A stretch of 64,000 nucleotides of DNA from Hydrangea macrophylla. Lineage: Eukaryota > Streptophyta > Magnoliopsida > Cornales > Hydrangeaceae. Position 1 is the first letter of the stretch; every line of letters begins with the position of its first letter. A program made the position numbers and the translations under genes. The stretch covers positions 98,041,887 to 98,105,886 of the forward strand of contig CM066989.1 in the NCBI GenBank assembly GCA_033977485.1. The letters run 5' to 3'. This document shows positions 58,336 to 64,000 of the stretch, piece after piece. The notes beneath the pieces are model-generated. The model was not told the origin of the DNA. It ran no database searches and worked only from the letters and a program-made list of their open reading frames with translations.

Positions 58336-61300
58336 CTCATGCTATAATGCTATATGGAAGATTCATAATAAACTATGGGGGATTCTTATGGGATACGTGG
58401 GATTCTTAACTTACTGTGGGGGAAGGGGGATCCTTAACAAACTATAGGGGATTCCTAACAAATGTGGGTGATTATTAACAAATATGGGGAATAATGAACA
58501 AATGTTCAATATGGAAGATGATACTATTGTACAGGATTTTTGACAAATGTGATGGATTCTTAACAAATTGTAACGAATCATCCATATTGGTTAAGAATGC
58601 CCCGTATTGCATAAGAATCCTCCACAAATTGTTATGAACTCCCCTACATTGGTTAAGAATCCCACCAACTTTGTTAAGAATTCCCTACATGGGTAAAGGA
58701 ACCTCCACAGTGTGTTAAGAATCTCCACATTGGTTAAGAATTCACCATATTGCATGAGAATCCTCAACAAATTCTTAAGAATCCCCGACATTGTTTAATA
58801 AGCCCCCACAAATTGTTAAGAATCCCCCACAGTTTGTTAAAAATTTCCCACATTGGTTAAGAATTATGGATTCTTAACAATCCTCCACATTGGTTAAGAA
58901 TCCCCATATTCCATAAGATCTATCCAAAAATTATAATGAATCCCCCCACAATTTGTTAAGAATCCCCCATAAATTGTTATGAATCCCCCACATTGGTAAA
59001 GAATCCCACACATTAGTTTTGAATCCCCCATATTTTGGTAACAATCCATAATATCGATTCATAAGATAGTGTGGGGGATTTTGATGGGAAATGGGGGATT
59101 CTAAACAAACTGTGGGGGATCCTTAACAAACTGTGGGGGGAGAGGGGATCCTAAACAAACTGTAAGGGATTCTTTGCAAATGTAGGGGATTATTAACAAA
59201 TATGGGGAATAACAAACAAATGTGCAATTTGGGAGATGACAACTATTGTACGGGATTTTAGACAAATCAGATGGATTCTTAACAAATTTGTTAAGAATCC
59301 TCCACATTGGTTAAGAATCCCCTGTATTGCATGAGAATCCTCCACAAATTGTTATGAATCCCCCACTGTTCGTTAAGAATCCCCTACAGTTAATTAAGAA
59401 TTCCCCATAAATTGTTATGAATCCCCTACAGTTTGTTAAGGATCCCTCACATTCTTCTGCTATATGGAAGAATCATAAGAAACTATAGGGGATTCTTATG
59501 TGATAGGAGGGATTCTTTAGAAACAGTGGGGGGTGGGGGTTTATTAAAGAATTGTGGCGGATTCTTAACTAATATAGGGGATTATCAACAAATATAGGGA
59601 ATATTGAAATAATTTGCAGTATTGAAGATGACAACTATTGCAGGGGATTTTGGACAAATGTGATGGATTCTTAACCACATTGATTAAGAATCCCCTGGAT
59701 TGCATGAGAATCCTCCACAAACTCTTGTGAATCCCCCAAAGTTTGTTAAAAATCTCCTACATTAGTTAAGACTCCCCCATAGTTTGTTAAGAATCCCCCA
59801 CATTGGTTAAGAATTTCACGTATTGAATGAGAATACTTCATATATTCTTTTGAGTCCTCCACATTGGTTTAGAATCTCTCATTGTTTTTAAAGAATCCCC
59901 CACAGTTTGTTAAAAATCCCCCACAAATTATTATGAATCTCATACATTGGTTATGAATCCCCCACAATTTGTTAACAATCCATGATATCGCATAAGAATC
60001 CCCCATAAATTGTTAAGGATCTCCCATAGTTGGTTAAGAATTCCCTACAAATTGTTATGAGTTCCTCACAGTTTGTTATGGATTTCTCACATTCTCATGC
60101 TATAATGCTATATGGAAGATTCATAACAAACTGTGGGGGATTCTTATGGGATATGTTGGACTCTTAACAGACTGTGTGGGGAGGGGGATCCTTAACAAAC
60201 TATAGGGGATTCTTAACAACTGTGGGTGATTATTAACAAATATGGGGAATAATGAACAAATGTGCAATATGGGAGATGATACTATTGTACGGGATTTCAG
60301 ACAAATGTGATAGATTCTTAACAAATTGTAACGACTCCTCCACATTGGTTAAGAATGCCCAGTATTGCATAAGAATTCTCCACAAATTGTTATGAATCCC
60401 GCTGCATTGGTTAAGAATCCCACCAACTTTGTAAAGAATTCCCTACATGGGTAAAGAAACCCCCACAGTTTGTTAAGAATCTCCACATTGGTTAAGAATT
60501 CACCATATTGCAAGAGAATCCTCCACAAATTGTTATGAATCCCCGACATTGTTTAATGATCCCCCAAAAATTATTTCGAATCCCCCACAGTTTGTTTAAA
60601 ATCTCGCACATTGGTTACGAATTATGGATTCTTAACAATCCTCCACATTGGTTAAGAATCGCCCATATTCCATAAGATTTATCAAAAAATTATTATGAAT
60701 CTCCCACAATTTGTTAAGTAACCCCCACAAATTGTTATGAATCCCCCACATTGGTAAAGAATCCCACACATTTGTATTGAATCCCCCATAATTTGGTAAC
60801 AATCCACGATATCGATTCATAAGAAAGTGTAGGGGATTCTTATAGGATATGGGGAATTCTAAACAAACTGTGGGGGAAGGGGGATCCGTAACAAACTGTA
60901 AGGGATTCTTTGTAAATGTGGGGGATTATTAACAAATATGGGGAATAACGAACAAATGTGCAATTAGGGAGATGACAACTCTTATATGGGATTTTAGACA
61001 AATCTGATGGATTCTTAACAAATTGTTAAGAATCCTCCACATTGGTTAAGAATCCTCTGTATTGCATGAGAATCCTCCACAAATTGTTATGAATCCCCCA
61101 CTATTTGTTAAGAATCCCCCACAGTGAATTAAGAATTCCCCATAAATTGTTATGAATCCCCCACAGTTTGTTAAGGATCCCTCACATTCTTCTGCAATAT
61201 GGAAGAATCATGAGAAACTGTGGGGATTCTTATGCGATAGGAGGGATTCTTTAGAAACATTGAGGAAGAGGAGGGGGGGTGGGGGTTCCTTAAAAATTGT

Positions 61301-64000
61301 GGCGGATTCTTAACCAATGTGGGGGATTATTAACAAATATAGGGAATATAGAAAAATTTTGCAGTATTGGAGATGACAACTATTGTAGGGGATTTTGGAC
61401 AAATGTGATGGATTCTTAACCACATTGGATAAGAATCCCCTAGATTGCATGAGAATCCTCCACAAATTCTTTTAAATCCCCCAAAGTTTGTTAAGAATAT
61501 CCTACATTAGTTAAGACACCCCACAGTTTGTTAAGAATCCCCCACATTGGTAAAGAATTTCCCGTACTGCATGAGAATCCTTCGTAAATTCTTATGAATC
61601 CTCCACATTGGTTCAGAATCTCTCACAGTTTTTTAAGAATCCCCCACAGTTTGTTAAAAATCCCCCACAAATTGTTATGAATCTCATGCATTGGTTATGA
61701 ATCCCCCATAATTTGTTAATAATCCATGATACCGCATATGAATCACCCATAAATTGTTAAGGATCTCCCATAGTTGGGTAAGAATTCCCCACAAATTGTT
61801 ATGAGTTCCTCACAGTTTGTTATGGATCCCTCACATTCTCATGCTATAATGCTATATGGAAGATTCATAACAAACTGTGGGGTATTCTTATGGGATACGT
61901 GGGATTCTTAACTTACTGTGGGGGAAGGGGGATCCTTAACAAACTATAGGGGATTCTTAACAAATGTGGGTGATTATTAACAAATATGGGGAATAATGAA
62001 CAAATGTGGAATATGGGAGATGATCGTATTGTACTGGATTTTAGACAAATGTGATAGATTCTTAACAAATTGTAACGAATCCTCCACATTGGTTAAGAAT
62101 GCCCCGTATTGCATAAGAATTCTTCATAAATTCTTATGAGTCCTCCACATTGGTTTAGAATCTCTCATCGTTTTTTAAGAATCCCCCATAGTTTGTTACA
62201 AAACCCCCACAAATTGTTATGAAACTCATACATTGGTTATGAATCCCCCACAATTTGTTAACAATCCATGATATCGCATAAGAATCCCCCATAAATTGTT
62301 AAGGATCTCCCATAGTTGGTTAAGAATTCCCTACAAATTGTTATGAGTTCCTCACAGTTTGTTATGGATCCCTCACATTCTCATGCTATAATGCTATATG
62401 GAAGATTCATAACAAACTGTGGGGGATTCTTATGGGATATGTTGGATTCTTAACAGACTGTGGGGGGAGGGGGATCCTTAACAAACTATAGGGGATTCTT
62501 AACAAATGTGGGTGATTATTAACAAATATGGGGAATACTGAATAAATGTGCAATATGGGAGATGATACTATTGTACGGGATTTTAGACAAATGTGATAGA
62601 TTCTTAACAAATTGTAACGAATCCTCCACATTGGTTAAGAATGCCCCGTATTGCATAAGAATCCTCCACAAATTGTTATGAATCCCCCTACATTGGTTAA
62701 GAATCCCACCAACTTTGTTAAGAATTCCCTACATGGGTAAAGAAACCCCCACAGTTTGTTAAAAATCTCCACATTGGTTAAGAATTCACCATATTGCAAG
62801 AGAATCCTCCATAAATTGTTATGAATCCCCGACATTGTTTAATAATCCCCCACAAATTGTTACGAATCCCCCACAGTTTGTTTAAAATCTCGCACATTGG
62901 TTAAGGATTATGGATTCTTAACAATCCTCCCCCATATTCCATAAGATTTATCCAAAAATTATTGTGAATCTCCCACAATTTGTTAAGTATCCCCCATAAA
63001 TTGTTATGAATCCCCCACATTGGTAAAGAATCCCACACATTTGTTTTGAATCCCCCATAATTTGGTAACAATCTACGATATCGATTCATAAGAAAGTGTG
63101 GGGGATTCTTATGGGATATGGGGAATTCTAAACAAACTGTAGGGGATCCTTAACAAACTGTGGGGGAGGGGGGATCCTTAACAAACTGTAAGGGATTCTT
63201 TGTAAATGTGGGGGATTATTAACAAATATGGGGAATAACGAACAAATGTACAATATGGGAGATGACAACTCTTGTATGGGATTGTTGACAAATCTGATGG
63301 ATTCTTAACAAATTGTTAAGAATCCTCCACATTGGTTAAGAATCCCATGTATTGCATGAGAATCCTCCACAAATTGTTATGAATCCCCCACTATTTGTTA
63401 AGAATCTCCCACAGTGAATTAAGAATTCCCCATAAATTGTTATGAATTCCCCACAGTGTGTTAAGGATCCCTCACATTCTTCTGCTATATGGAAGAATCA
63501 TAAGAAACTGTGGGGGATTCTGATGCGATAGAAGGGATTCTTTAGAAACAGTGTGGGGGGGGGGGGGGGGGGTTCCTTAAAAAATTATGGCAGATTCTTA
63601 ACCAATGTGGGGGATTATTAACAAATATAGGGAATATTGAAAAAATTTGCAGTATTGGAGATGATAACTATTGTTGGGTATTTTGGACAAATGTGATGGA
63701 TTTTTAACCACATTGGTTAACAATCCCTTGGATTGCATAAGAATCCTCTACAAATTCTTATGAATCTCCCAAAATTTGTTAAGAATCTCTTACATTAGTT
63801 AAGACTCCCCCACAGTTTGTTAAGAATCCCCCACATTGGTTAAGAATTTCCCGTATTGCATTAGAATCCTTCGTAAATTCTTATGAATCCTCCACATTGG
63901 TTCAGAATCTCTCACATTTTTTTAAGAATCCCCTCAGGTTTGTTAAAAATTCCCCACAAATTGTTATGAATCTCGTACATTGGTTATGAATCCCCCACAA

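Larger units (their letters stand above)
52562..64000. repeat. composite palindromic satellite array (~21-bp monomers, ~1.75-kb higher-order unit)
   Basis: The whole stretch is built of ~21-bp monomers close to gaatcccccacagtttgtta, with common variants cacattggttaa, cacaaattgttat and cacaatttgttaa. Blocks in this orientation alternate with blocks of its reverse complement (taacaaactgtgggggattc). Landmark A (ctcatgctataatgctatat) recurs at 52877, 54442, 55208, 56546, 58336, 60094, 61838 and 62380. Landmark B (cattcttctgctatatggaa) recurs near 53931, 57640, 59450, 61187 and 63475. The regular A-to-A spacings of 1790, 1758 and 1744 bp define a higher-order unit. The array runs off the window end. 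No gene is supported within it. Confidence 0.93.

Noticed and set aside
52562..64000. CRISPR-like array of short repeats
   Set aside because: Monomers vary, occur in both orientations, have no unique spacers or cas genes, and the surrounding genome is a plant.

Overview
The window is nuclear DNA from a flowering plant, most likely a eudicot. It is AT-rich, its genes are split by introns, it is dense in small inverted-repeat elements, and its host genes belong to plant-specific families. No bacterial, organellar or rRNA sequence is visible. The species cannot be named from the sequence alone.

Host genes are sparse. A group D MAP kinase kinase (MKK7/9 type) lies intronless on the minus strand at 13842-14852. 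A class A1 heat-shock transcription factor lies on the minus strand at 17887-24076, in two exons separated by a 4786-bp intron placed after the conserved RQLNTY of the DNA-binding domain. A small secreted cysteine-rich protein of the TPD1-like family lies on the plus strand at 42467-45355, in two exons with an intron full of transposons. Two exons (6603-6713 and 8963-9027) look like the 3' part of a short plant gene of unknown function.

The rest is mostly mobile DNA, and many insertions can be bounded exactly from target-site duplications (TSDs). They include a LINE tail with a 17-bp TSD (5868-6328), a tRNA-derived retroposon with a 15-bp TSD (15162-15562), a Tourist-like MITE (13260-13563), a small TRIM-like element in the HSF intron (22669-23064), a solo LTR with TSD aatat (26511-27492), three hAT elements, and two Mutator-like inverted-repeat elements. 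The most elaborate locus is 28372-37789. A solo LTR (TSD gataa) carries an 8.1-kb CACTA element (TSD tca) with a Transposase_24-type gene. That CACTA element carries an inverted-repeat element, which in turn was hit by a hAT element.

From 45892 to 52561 lies a degenerate, 5'-truncated L1-type LINE on the minus strand (endonuclease, reverse transcriptase, zinc-finger and RNase H regions, with one frameshift and two TGA stops). It abuts a satellite array that fills the last 11.4 kb and runs off the window. The array is built of ~21-bp monomers (consensus about GAATCCCCCACAGTTTGTTA) arranged in blocks of alternating orientation, grouped into higher-order repeats of about 1.75 kb with recurring landmarks and long poly-G tracts. 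This palindromic composite satellite is the least conventional structure in the window.
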